This document shows, piece by piece, positions 35,849 through 42,792 of a stretch of 49,307 nt of DNA. Location: NCBI GenBank assembly GCA_008363385.1, contig RHKY01000037.1:1-49307 (forward strand). The letters are read 5' to 3'. Position 1 is the first letter of the stretch; each line of letters opens with the position of its first letter. The DNA comes from Acidobacteriota bacterium. GTDB lineage: Bacteria; Acidobacteriota; Thermoanaerobaculia; UBA5066. Position numbers and translations under genes: made by a program. The notes beneath the pieces were generated by a model. That model was not told the DNA's origin, searched no databases, and was given only the letters and a program-made list of their open reading frames with translations.

Positions 35849-37406
35849 GCGGCATTCTACCGATCCGCGGCGTCGACTTGCCCCTCTGCGGGCCGCGCGG
35901 GCTCTCGGGATCCTCCTGCTCGTCTGCGGGGCCGCTTGCGCCCGCCCCTCCCCCGCTCCCGACCCCGGCTCGCTCGTCGTCGGGATCGAGTCGGGGCCGA
36001 TCACGTTCGACCCGCGCGTCCTCACCGACCAGGCCTCCTGGCGGGTCGCCGACGTCGTCTTCAACGGCCTCGTGCGGAAAGGGGAGCGGGGGGAGCTCGC
36101 CCCCGACCTGGCCGCGTCGGTCGAGACGGCGGACGCCCGCGTCTGGCGGTGCCGCCTCCGGGAGGGAGTCCGGTTCCACGACGGGCGCCCCCTCACCTCC
36201 CGCGACGTGGCGTTCACGTTCAGGAGCCTCCTCGCGGAGGGCTTCGTCAGCAGCAAGCAGGAGCCGCTCCGGGTCGTCGAGCGGATCGAGACGCCGGGCC
36301 CGGACGACGTCGTCTTCCACCTGAGGGAGCCCTACGCCTCCTTCCCCTCCCAGCTCCTCCTCGGGATCCTCCCCGAGGGGACCACCCCGGAAGAGGCGCG
36401 CTCCCGGCCGGTCGGCACGGGACCCTACCGCCTCGTCGACTACCGTCCGGACGACCGGGTCGTCCTCGAGCGGTGGGAGGGCCACTTCGGCCCTCCCGCC
36501 GCCCTCCCGCGGCTCGTCTACCGGATCGTCCCGGACGCCACGACCCGGGCGCTGGAGCTCCTCCGCGGCAGCGTCCACCTCGTCGTCAACGCCCTTCCGC
36601 CGGACGTGCTCCCGAGGCTGGCCTCCTCGCCGGGCCTGGCCGTGACGGTCCGCCCCGGGGCCAACTACGCCTACCTCTGCTTCAACCTCCGCGACCCCGT
36701 CCTCGGAAAGCGCGACGTCCGCCGCGCGCTCGCGCTCGCCCTCGACCGGCCCGCGCTCGTCCACGGGCTCTGGAGGGACACCGTCGAGGAGACCGAGACG
36801 CTCCTCCCGCCCGGCCACTGGGCCCGCGCCGGGGACCTCCCGCCGCTGCGGAGGGACCTCGCCGAGGCTCGTCGCCTCCTCGACCGGGCCGGTTTCGCGG
36901 ACCCCGGGGACGGCCGCCCCCGCCTGACCCTCTCGTACAAGACCTCGACCGACGAGATGGCGCTCCTGCAGGCCACGGCGGTCGCCGAGCAGTGGCGGGA
37001 GGCGGGCGTGGAGACGCGGATCCGGTCCTCGGACTTCGCCGTCTTCTACCAGGACGTCGTCCGCGGGAGCTTCCAGCTCTTCTCCCTCCGGTGGCAGGGG
37101 ATCGTCGACCCCGACCACTACCGGGACGTCTTCCACTCCGGGGCGGTCCCGCCGCGCGGGTGGAACCGCGGGTTCTTCTCGGACCCCCTCGTCGACGCCT
37201 GGATCGCCCAGGCGCGAAGGACGGCCGACAGGGAGCTGCGGCGGGAGCTCTACGGGCTCCTGCAGCGCCGGGTGGCCGAGGAGCTGCCCTACCTCTCGCT
37301 CTACACCGCCCGGAACGTGGCCGTCCACGACGCCCGCCTCTCGGGCCTGGAGGAGATCCCCCAGACGGGCGACTTCACGTTCCTCCCCCGGCTCCACCGG
37401 AGGTAA
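35829..37406 (+). CDS. ABC transporter substrate-binding lipoprotein, peptide/nickel type (SBP family 5)
   Basis: The protein (525 residues from TTG 35829) has a lipoprotein signal, LGILLLVCGAAC, then the family 5 solute-binding fold: LVVGIESGPITFDP at the start of lobe 1, LREGVRFHDGRPLTSRDVAFTFRSL (the family signature), VGTGPYRLVDY, and ALALDRPALVHGLW in lobe 2. It should capture oligopeptides or related solutes for an ABC importer, but no permease or ATPase gene is near. From the TTG, 37 residues precede the Cys; a CTG at 35886 would give the shorter and more typical signal MRAARALGILLLVCGAAC, and it lies downstream of the possible -10 TAGACT at 35824-35829. The start overlaps the divergent gene by 20 nt only with the TTG. 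Confidence 0.85.
   Translation: MEVLEGTRHSTDPRRRLAPLRAARALGILLLVCGAACARPSPAPDPGSLVVGIESGPITFDPRVLTDQASWRVADVVFNGLVRKGERGELAPDLAASVETADARVWRCRLREGVRFHDGRPLTSRDVAFTFRSLLAEGFVSSKQEPLRVVERIETPGPDDVVFHLREPYASFPSQLLLGILPEGTTPEEARSRPVGTGPYRLVDYRPDDRVVLERWEGHFGPPAALPRLVYRIVPDATTRALELLRGSVHLVVNALPPDVLPRLASSPGLAVTVRPGANYAYLCFNLRDPVLGKRDVRRALALALDRPALVHGLWRDTVEETETLLPPGHWARAGDLPPLRRDLAEARRLLDRAGFADPGDGRPRLTLSYKTSTDEMALLQATAVAEQWREAGVETRIRSSDFAVFYQDVVRGSFQLFSLRWQGIVDPDHYRDVFHSGAVPPRGWNRGFFSDPLVDAWIAQARRTADRELRRELYGLLQRRVAEELPYLSLYTARNVAVHDARLSGLEEIPQTGDFTFLPRLHRR
35854..35859 (-). promoter_or_regulatory. -10-like element of the phosphodiesterase/envC unit
   Basis: TAGAAT (5/6 match) on the minus strand ends 5 nt before the GTG at 35848. 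On the plus strand TAGACT (35824-35829) lies close by and may serve the divergent substrate-binding protein gene. Confidence 0.4.
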
Positions 37407-37456
37407 GATCCGCGCGTCCCGCCCCGGCGATCCCTTTGCGGAGGAGCCCCTTGAAC

Positions 37457-38755
37457 ATGCCGATTCTCGTCTTCGCGCTCGTGGCCGCCGCGGTCGCGGC
37501 GTGGGCCATCAGTGCCTGGCTGGGGACCCGGAAGCGGGGGGCGGCCGAGGCCGCCCGCCTCGGAGGGGAGCTCGCTGCCTCGCAGGAGGCCCTCGCGCGG
37601 AAGGAGGCCGAGCGGGCCGAGGTCGAAGCCCGCCTCGCCGACTCCGAGGCGGCGCTCGCCGCGGCCAAAGCCCGCATCGCGGAGCTGGAAACGCAGGCGG
37701 CGGACCTGACGGGGAGCGTCGAGAAGGCCCGCCGCGAGCAGGCCAGCCAGCGGCAGTTCTTCGGCCGCAAGGCGCGCGAGGCGTTCGAGCTGCTCCGCCA
37801 GCGGGTCCTCTCCGAGGGCTTCTCCGAGCGGCTGGAGGACCTCTCCGCCGGCGGCGCCCGCCCCCTCTCGGACGAGGCCAAGCGCCTGGCCAAGGACGTC
37901 GAGTCGTGGATGGAGCAGGGCGGCGTCGAGGATCCCCACCTCCTCCACTTCTTCGGGCTGCTCGACTTCGCGCGCGGCGACGTCAAGCGCTGCGAGCTGC
38001 GGCTGCGCGCCGCCTCGCGGGTCTCGTCGGAGCCGGTCCTGCTCGAGAACCTGGGCGACCTGATGCGCCTCACCGGCAAGGCCCGGCGCGCGGTGGAGGC
38101 GTACAAGAACGCCGCCAAGACGGCGCCGGACGACTCGCCGGTCCACCGCAAGCTCGGCCTGGCGCTCTTCGACGCGGGGGACTACGCGGCGGCGGTGCGC
38201 CCGCTGACGCTGGCGGCCGGCGCGAACCCGAACGACCTCGAGCTCCACCGTCGCGCCGCGCGGGCCCTCACCGAGGCGGGCGACTTCCAGCGCGCCATCG
38301 ACCTCGTCCACGCCGCGATGAAGCGGTTCCCGCGGTCGCCCGAGCTGCTCGCCACGACGATCGTCGCGTTCGCCAAGATGAAGCGGTTCCGCGACGCGCA
38401 GAAGGCGTACGAGAAGGCGCTCGAGATCGACCCCCGCAGCGCCGACCCGCACGTGGCGCGCGGGCTGGCCTACCTCGAGGAAGGGAAGACCGCCGACGCC
38501 GCGGAGGCCTTCCGGACCGCGGTCGAGATCGACCCGAAGCGGCACCGCGCCCACTGGGGCCTCGGCGTCGCGGCGAACCGCGACCAGAACTACGACGCCG
38601 CCCTGGGCCACCTGCAGAAGGCCGTGGAGCTCAAGCCCGACTACGCCGAGGCCTGGTACGAGATGAACAAGACCTACAACGGCCTGAAGAAGTTCCAGGC
38701 GGCGGTCGAGGCGCTGAACAAGGCGGTGGCGCTGAACCCGAAGCTGGCGTCTTGA
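37457..38755 (+). CDS. TPR-repeat protein with N-terminal membrane anchor and coiled coil
   Basis: The 432-residue protein has one membrane helix (about 4-22, VFALVAAAVAAWAISAW), a coiled coil (about 28-105, Ala/Glu/Arg-rich) and then at least seven tetratricopeptide repeats (about 150-430), for example EKALEIDPRSADPHVARGLAYLEEGKTADAAEAF and its neighbours. It is a protein-interaction scaffold, probably with the repeats in the cytoplasm. GAGGAG lies 10 nt before the ATG at 37457; a TTG six nt earlier is also possible. The gene starts 50 nt after the substrate-binding protein gene, in which a TAAGAT could act as a -10, so it may or may not be co-transcribed. Confidence 0.85.
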   Translation: MPILVFALVAAAVAAWAISAWLGTRKRGAAEAARLGGELAASQEALARKEAERAEVEARLADSEAALAAAKARIAELETQAADLTGSVEKARREQASQRQFFGRKAREAFELLRQRVLSEGFSERLEDLSAGGARPLSDEAKRLAKDVESWMEQGGVEDPHLLHFFGLLDFARGDVKRCELRLRAASRVSSEPVLLENLGDLMRLTGKARRAVEAYKNAAKTAPDDSPVHRKLGLALFDAGDYAAAVRPLTLAAGANPNDLELHRRAARALTEAGDFQRAIDLVHAAMKRFPRSPELLATTIVAFAKMKRFRDAQKAYEKALEIDPRSADPHVARGLAYLEEGKTADAAEAFRTAVEIDPKRHRAHWGLGVAANRDQNYDAALGHLQKAVELKPDYAEAWYEMNKTYNGLKKFQAAVEALNKAVALNPKLAS

Positions 38756-38757
38756 CC

Positions 38758-38782
38758 GGGAAACCCGTCTTGCGGGTTTCCC
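38758..38782 (+). terminator. perfect 10-bp hairpin after the TPR gene, copy 1 of a repeated element
   Basis: GGGAAACCCG (38758-38767) pairs perfectly with CGGGTTTCCC (38773-38782) over the loop TCTTG, starting 2 nt after the stop codon. There is no T-run. A second copy with the same loop lies at 38926-38956. Confidence 0.6.
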
Positions 38783-38843
38783 ACGGCGCTGCGCGCCTCC
38801 CTTCCGCTCGGCCGCTCCGCGGCCTGCGCTAGCTGACGTGTCC

Positions 38844-38895
38844 GGGGAGGGCCCCCGCGGCGCCTCCCGGCGCCGCCGGTAGCCAGGCCCTCCCC
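38844..38895. repeat. nested inverted repeat (possible cruciform)
   Basis: An outer stem of 10 bp (GGGGAGGGCC at 38844-38853 with GGCCCTCCCC at 38886-38895) encloses an inner stem of 8 bp (GCGGCGCC at 38857-38864 with GGCGCCGC at 38869-38876) around the loop TCCC. It lies between the two copies of the GGGAA-CCCG element. Confidence 0.7.
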
Positions 38896-38925
38896 TTGCC
38901 CCTCCCCCCAGCGTTCGGAACTACC

Positions 38926-38956
38926 CCCGGGAATCCCGTCTTGCGGGTTTCCCGGG
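38926..38956. repeat. hairpin copy 2 of the repeated element
   Basis: CCCGGGAATCCCG (38926-38938) pairs with CGGGTTTCCCGGG (38944-38956) over TCTTG, with one T-T mismatch. Both copies are followed by CCGCTCGGCCGCT and then TCCGGGGAGGG at different distances, so a longer unit of roughly 75-95 nt seems to have been duplicated. Confidence 0.65.
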
Positions 38957-39021
38957 CCCATCCGCTCGGCCGCTGATTCGTCCGGGGAGGGTTCCACAGG
39001 CGGCGCGGTTGCGCCGGGGCG

Positions 39022-39675
39022 TCAGCGGACGGGGCCGGGGTCGAGGACGCTGTCGGTGACGTCGTCGGCGGCGATGTGGCCGACGTCGTCGAGGAGGAGC
39101 GGCGTCGCCGGGGCAGACCCGTTCCACTCGAAGAGCGAGAGCGAGCCGTTCCGCTGGCGGATCTCGTCCATCCGGGAGAGGTCCCGGCCGAGGAGGACGG
39201 TCATCAGGATCCGGTTGAAGCGGCCGTGGGCGACGACGATCGGAGCCGCGGCCTTTCGCGCCGCGATCCGCGCCAGGACCCGCCGCGCCCGCTCGGCGGC
39301 CAGGACGGGAGACTCGCCGCCCGGGGTCCTCACGTCGACGTCCCCGGACCGCCAGCGGGCCCGGATCTCCCCCACCTGCCGTTCCAGGTCCTCGTCGAGG
39401 GGGCGGCCGGTCCAGACGCCCCAGTCGAACTCCACGAGCTCCACGTCGACCGCGACGCCGACGCCGTGCGGGGCCTCCACGATCCCGGCGGTCTCCCGGG
39501 CGCGGACCATCGGGCTCGAGACGACGCAGTCCACCGGCTGGTCGGCCAGCCGCACGGCCAGCGCCTCGGCCTGCTTGCGCCCGCGGGGGGAGAGGCGCGC
39601 GTCGATGCGGCAGCCCTGGAGCGTCACCGCCACGTTCCCCTCGCTCTCGCCGTGGCGGATCAGGCCGAGCCTCAC
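39022..39675 (-). CDS. histidine phosphatase superfamily protein (phosphoglycerate-mutase-like)
   Basis: The 217-residue protein has the RHG motif at its start (LGLIRHGES, His8 the phosphorylated nucleophile), the SSPMVRARETA segment and the second catalytic His in VVAHGRFNRI. The family includes cofactor-dependent phosphoglycerate mutases and many phosphatases; the short size and divergent middle point to a broad-specificity phosphatase rather than GpmA. The GTG start at 39675 has TACAAT (39689-39684) 8 nt upstream. It is divergent from a methyltransferase gene with a 37-nt gap. Confidence 0.88.
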   Translation of the reverse strand: MRLGLIRHGESEGNVAVTLQGCRIDARLSPRGRKQAEALAVRLADQPVDCVVSSPMVRARETAGIVEAPHGVGVAVDVELVEFDWGVWTGRPLDEDLERQVGEIRARWRSGDVDVRTPGGESPVLAAERARRVLARIAARKAAAPIVVAHGRFNRILMTVLLGRDLSRMDEIRQRNGSLSLFEWNGSAPATPLLLDDVGHIAADDVTDSVLDPGPVR

Positions 39676-39683
39676 GGGCGGGG

Positions 39684-39710
39684 ATTGTAAGGGCGGGTAT
39701 CATCCCGCCC
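39684..39710. promoter_or_regulatory. compact divergent promoter pair with TATCAT in a GC-rich inverted repeat
   Basis: On the minus strand TACAAT (39689-39684) serves the histidine phosphatase. On the plus strand GGGCGGG (39691-39697) and CCCGCCC (39704-39710) form a perfect inverted repeat whose centre is TATCAT (39698-39703), a 5/6 -10 match that ends 9 nt before the GTG at 39713. The palindrome could hold a regulator or form an RNA hairpin if the transcript begins earlier. Confidence 0.5.
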
Positions 39711-39712
39711 TC

Positions 39713-40861
39713 GTGGACCGACCGACGCCCGACCTCGACGCCATCCTGGGCGCCATCGGCGATCCCGAACTCGCGCGCCCCTTCACCCGCCGCTTCCTCG
39801 ACGCCACGCTCCTCTACGACACGCTCGTCGACGCGGCGGCGTGGGAGATCCTCGCGGGGGTCGGCGCCCTCCCGGGGCCCGGCGGGGTCGACCCGGCCGA
39901 GGCCGCGTCGCGGCTCTCGCTCGGCTCCGTCCCGGCCAGGGTCCTGCGGTACCTCCTCGCCAAGCTGGCCGACGCGGGGCACCTGACCGCCGACGGGCAC
40001 AGGTTCCTCCCCGCGGGAGGGGGGCCCGGGAGCGTCGCCGGGAAGGCCGAGGCCCTCCGCGCCGCGGTCCCCGAGGCCGCCGTCGGGGCGGAGATCGTCG
40101 AGATCCTCGTGGCCGAGGCGAGCGACTTCTTCCGGGGCGAGCGGACCGGGGAGGAGATCCTCTTCGCCCCGAGCCGGGTCCCCCTCTGGCTCCGGTACTT
40201 CTCGAACGACAACGTCCTCTACGCCGTGAACAACGTCCTCGGCGCCGAGGCGCTCTCGCGCGTCCTGCCCGCGTCGGGCGCGCGCGTGCTGGAGGTCGGG
40301 GGCGGGGCCGGGAGCGCCGCCGAGGCCGCCCTCCGGAGGCTCGGCCCGCGCGTGACGCGGTACGCCTTCACGGAGCTGGTCCCGACGTTCCTGCGCCGGG
40401 GCGAGCGGGCCGCCCGCGCCGCCGCTTCTCCCGGCACGGCCGTCGACGCCGCGCGCCTGGACATGACCCGGCCGTGGGCCGAGCAGGGGGTCGAGCCCGG
40501 GAGCTTCGACGCGGTCCTCTCGGTGAACTGCTTCCACGTCGCGCCGGACCTCGACTTCGTCCTGGCCGAAGCCCGGAAGGCGCTGGCCCCCGGCGGGGCG
40601 GTGGTCCTCTCGGAGTGCGTCAAGCCCGCGGACCCCTTCCGGCCCGTCTACGTCGAGTTCGTCTTCGGCTTCCTGACGGGCTTCAGCGAGGTGCAGACCC
40701 ACCCCGAGCGGCGGCCCGCCCCGGGCTTCCTCTCGCCCGCGGCGTGGCGGGCCTCCTTCGCGGCGGCGGGCCTTCCCGAGGTGACGTTCCTGCCGGACGC
40801 CGAGGCCGTGGGGCGCCTCTACCGCGACTTCCTCGTCGCCGCCGTCGTCGCGCGCGCCTGA
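39713..40861 (+). CDS. O-methyltransferase-like protein with winged-helix N-terminus
   Basis: The 382-residue protein has a helical and winged-helix N-terminal domain (about 20-110, ILAGVGAL and VPARVLRYLLAKLADAGHL) as in family-2 O-methyltransferases, and a Rossmann C-terminal domain with motif I VLEVGGGAGSAAEAAL, the acceptor-site loop DMTRPWAEQG, FDAVLSVNCFHVAPD and a motif APGGAVVLSECV. The N-terminal part probably mediates dimerisation, as in plant and bacterial small-molecule O-methyltransferases. The substrate is unknown. The GTG start follows the inverted repeat directly. Confidence 0.8.
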   Translation: MDRPTPDLDAILGAIGDPELARPFTRRFLDATLLYDTLVDAAAWEILAGVGALPGPGGVDPAEAASRLSLGSVPARVLRYLLAKLADAGHLTADGHRFLPAGGGPGSVAGKAEALRAAVPEAAVGAEIVEILVAEASDFFRGERTGEEILFAPSRVPLWLRYFSNDNVLYAVNNVLGAEALSRVLPASGARVLEVGGGAGSAAEAALRRLGPRVTRYAFTELVPTFLRRGERAARAAASPGTAVDAARLDMTRPWAEQGVEPGSFDAVLSVNCFHVAPDLDFVLAEARKALAPGGAVVLSECVKPADPFRPVYVEFVFGFLTGFSEVQTHPERRPAPGFLSPAAWRASFAAAGLPEVTFLPDAEAVGRLYRDFLVAAVVARA

Positions 40862-40904
40862 GGCGCCCGACCCGGGACGCTTCTCTCCCTGCCGGCCGGA
40901 CCGC

Positions 40905-42218
40905 TCAGCGCCGGACGCGCCCCGGCGCCCCCCCCTCCAGCTCGTCGACCTCCTTCGGCGCGCCTGCCGTCAGGACCCGCGGCCCGTCGCCGGTGACGAG
41001 GACGTCGTCCTCGATCCGGATCCCGATGCCGAGCCACTCCGCGGCCACGTTCTTCTCGTCGGGGCGGACGTAGAGACCCGGCTCCACCGTCAGGACCATC
41101 CCCGGCTCCAGCTTCCGCGACTCCCCGTCTCGCGTGTACCGCCCCCGGTCGTGGACGTCCAGGCCGAGCCAGTGCGACACGCGGTGGAGCGTGAACCGCT
41201 CGTGGGCCTTCTTCGCCCGGACGCGCGCGCGGGTCCCGCGCAGGAGCCCGAGGTCGAGGAGCCCGTCGACCAGGACGTCGTGGGCGGCGTCCTGCACGTC
41301 CAGGACCGTCGCCCCCGGGCGGCAGCGGTCCACGGCGGCCTTCTGCGCCGCCAGGACGACGGCGTAGAGGCGCCTCTGGGGCCGGGTGAACCGGCCCGAC
41401 GCGGGGAACGTGCGGGTGATGTCCGACGCGTAGCCGTCGAGCTCGCACCCGGCGTCCACGAGGACGAGGTCGTCCTTGCCGATCCTCCGGCGGTTCTCGA
41501 CGTAGTGGAGGATCGTCGCGTTCGGGCCCGAGGCGACGATCGTCGGGTAGGACGGGTGCGGGGCTCCGCCCAGCGTGAACCGCCTCAGGACCGCCGCTTC
41601 CACCTCGTACTCGAACGCCCCCGCTCGCCCCGCCGCCATCGCGTCGCGGTGCGCGCGCGCGGCGAGCGCGCAGGAGCGCGCGAGCGCCTCGACCTCGCCG
41701 GGCTCCTTCCGCAGCCGCATCTCGTGCAGGACCTCCGTCGGGTCGAGGACGGCCGTGGGCCCCCGCCGCGGGTCGCGGGCCTCGCGGCGGAAGCGCGCGA
41801 GGACCCGCCCCACGCGCGCGTCGGCGTCCGGGTCGACGCCGAGGGCGTGCCAGAGGGTCCCCGACCCGCGGATCAGCTCCGGGAGCCTCTCGTCGAGCTC
41901 GTCCACGGGGTGGGCCGCGTCGGCGCCGAAGTCGGTGATCGCCCCCCGCGGCCCCGCCCGCCGCCCCTCCCACGTCTCGCGCTCGCGGTTCCTCCGCCGG
42001 ACGAAGAGCGTCCACTTCCGGCGCCGGCCGTCGAGGACCGCCGCGCACTCCGGCTCTGCGAACCCGGTCAGGTAGTAGAGGTCCGGGTCGGGCCGGTAGC
42101 GGTAGTGGATGTCGTGGCCGAACGCGGCTTCCGGGACGGAGAAGAGGACCGCCACCCCGTCGCCGATCCTCTCGAAGAAGCGGGCGCGCCGCCGCGCGAA
42201 CACGTCGTCTGGCGTCAT
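40905..42218 (-). CDS. Xaa-Pro aminopeptidase (M24B)
   Basis: The 437-residue protein has the N-terminal creatinase-like domain (FARRRARFFERIGDGVAVL and YLTGFAEPECAAVL) and the pita-bread catalytic domain with the dinuclear metal ligands: Asp in LVLVDAGCE, Asp in ASDITRTF, His in VSHWLGLDVHD, Glu in LTVEPGLYV and Glu in IRIEDDVLVT. It removes N-terminal residues before proline from peptides. The ATG at 42218 starts the family-like part; upstream in frame there is no similarity. TACACT lies 7 nt before the ATG and no Shine-Dalgarno is visible. Confidence 0.93.
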   Translation of the reverse strand: MTPDDVFARRRARFFERIGDGVAVLFSVPEAAFGHDIHYRYRPDPDLYYLTGFAEPECAAVLDGRRRKWTLFVRRRNRERETWEGRRAGPRGAITDFGADAAHPVDELDERLPELIRGSGTLWHALGVDPDADARVGRVLARFRREARDPRRGPTAVLDPTEVLHEMRLRKEPGEVEALARSCALAARAHRDAMAAGRAGAFEYEVEAAVLRRFTLGGAPHPSYPTIVASGPNATILHYVENRRRIGKDDLVLVDAGCELDGYASDITRTFPASGRFTRPQRRLYAVVLAAQKAAVDRCRPGATVLDVQDAAHDVLVDGLLDLGLLRGTRARVRAKKAHERFTLHRVSHWLGLDVHDRGRYTRDGESRKLEPGMVLTVEPGLYVRPDEKNVAAEWLGIGIRIEDDVLVTGDGPRVLTAGAPKEVDELEGGAPGRVRR

Positions 42219-42253
42219 CCCGCGGAGTGTAAACGGCCCCGCGGGCCGCCGCG

Positions 42254-42643
42254 TCACCGCTCGCCGAGGCGGAGGGGCCGGTCGAAGCGGTCCACGTGCC
42301 GCGAGAACCACTCCTGCAGCCAGCGGACCATCTCGGGCGACGGCGCCAGGCGGCCGTCCGCGAGCTGGCGCTCGAGCTCCGCCAGGCGCGCGACGAGGCG
42401 TTGGTGGTCGGCCGCGTGCGCGTCGAGGCCGGCGGAGCCGCTCTGGCGCATCAGGAGCTCCTCGGACAGGAAGTGCTCGTCGACCTCGTCGGCGAGGCGG
42501 CAGACGAGCCTCCTCACCTCGAGGTCCGCCTCGGTCACCTGGACCGCCAGCTCGATCTCGTCGATCGTCTCGACGAGCGCCTCGTGCTCGGCGTCGACCT
42601 CGGGGTGGCCGACCGACAGCCCGTCCTTCCAGCTCTTCGCCAT
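42254..42643 (-). CDS. bacteriohemerythrin
   Basis: The 129-residue protein carries the hemerythrin di-iron pattern: His in DAEHEAL, HFLSE (His-x3-Glu), HAADH (His-x3-His) and HVDRFD (His-x4-Asp). It binds oxygen or senses it, and may also store iron. It is a stand-alone domain without a fused signalling module. TAGACT (42669-42664) is 20 nt upstream, and AAAGGGG gives a ribosome site; the longer frame upstream overlaps the acetyl-CoA synthetase gene and is not used. Confidence 0.92.
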   Translation of the reverse strand: MAKSWKDGLSVGHPEVDAEHEALVETIDEIELAVQVTEADLEVRRLVCRLADEVDEHFLSEELLMRQSGSAGLDAHAADHQRLVARLAELERQLADGRLAPSPEMVRWLQEWFSRHVDRFDRPLRLGER

Positions 42644-42792
42644 ACGGCCCCTTTGACCTCCGAAGTCTACGCGGTCGAGGGCCCTCCCCGGAGAGAAACC
42701 AGGACGACGGGGGGACGGGTCAGCCGGGGGACGATGCCGCCGGGGCCCCGGCGTCGTGCCGGCAGGCGCCGCGGGGGTTCCCCCCGGACAGG

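Noticed and set aside
33836-38755. Very long open frame on the plus strand opposite the phosphodiesterase and running into the TPR gene
   Set aside because: Only its last part (from 37457) has protein character. The rest is an open antisense frame caused by high GC content and codon bias.
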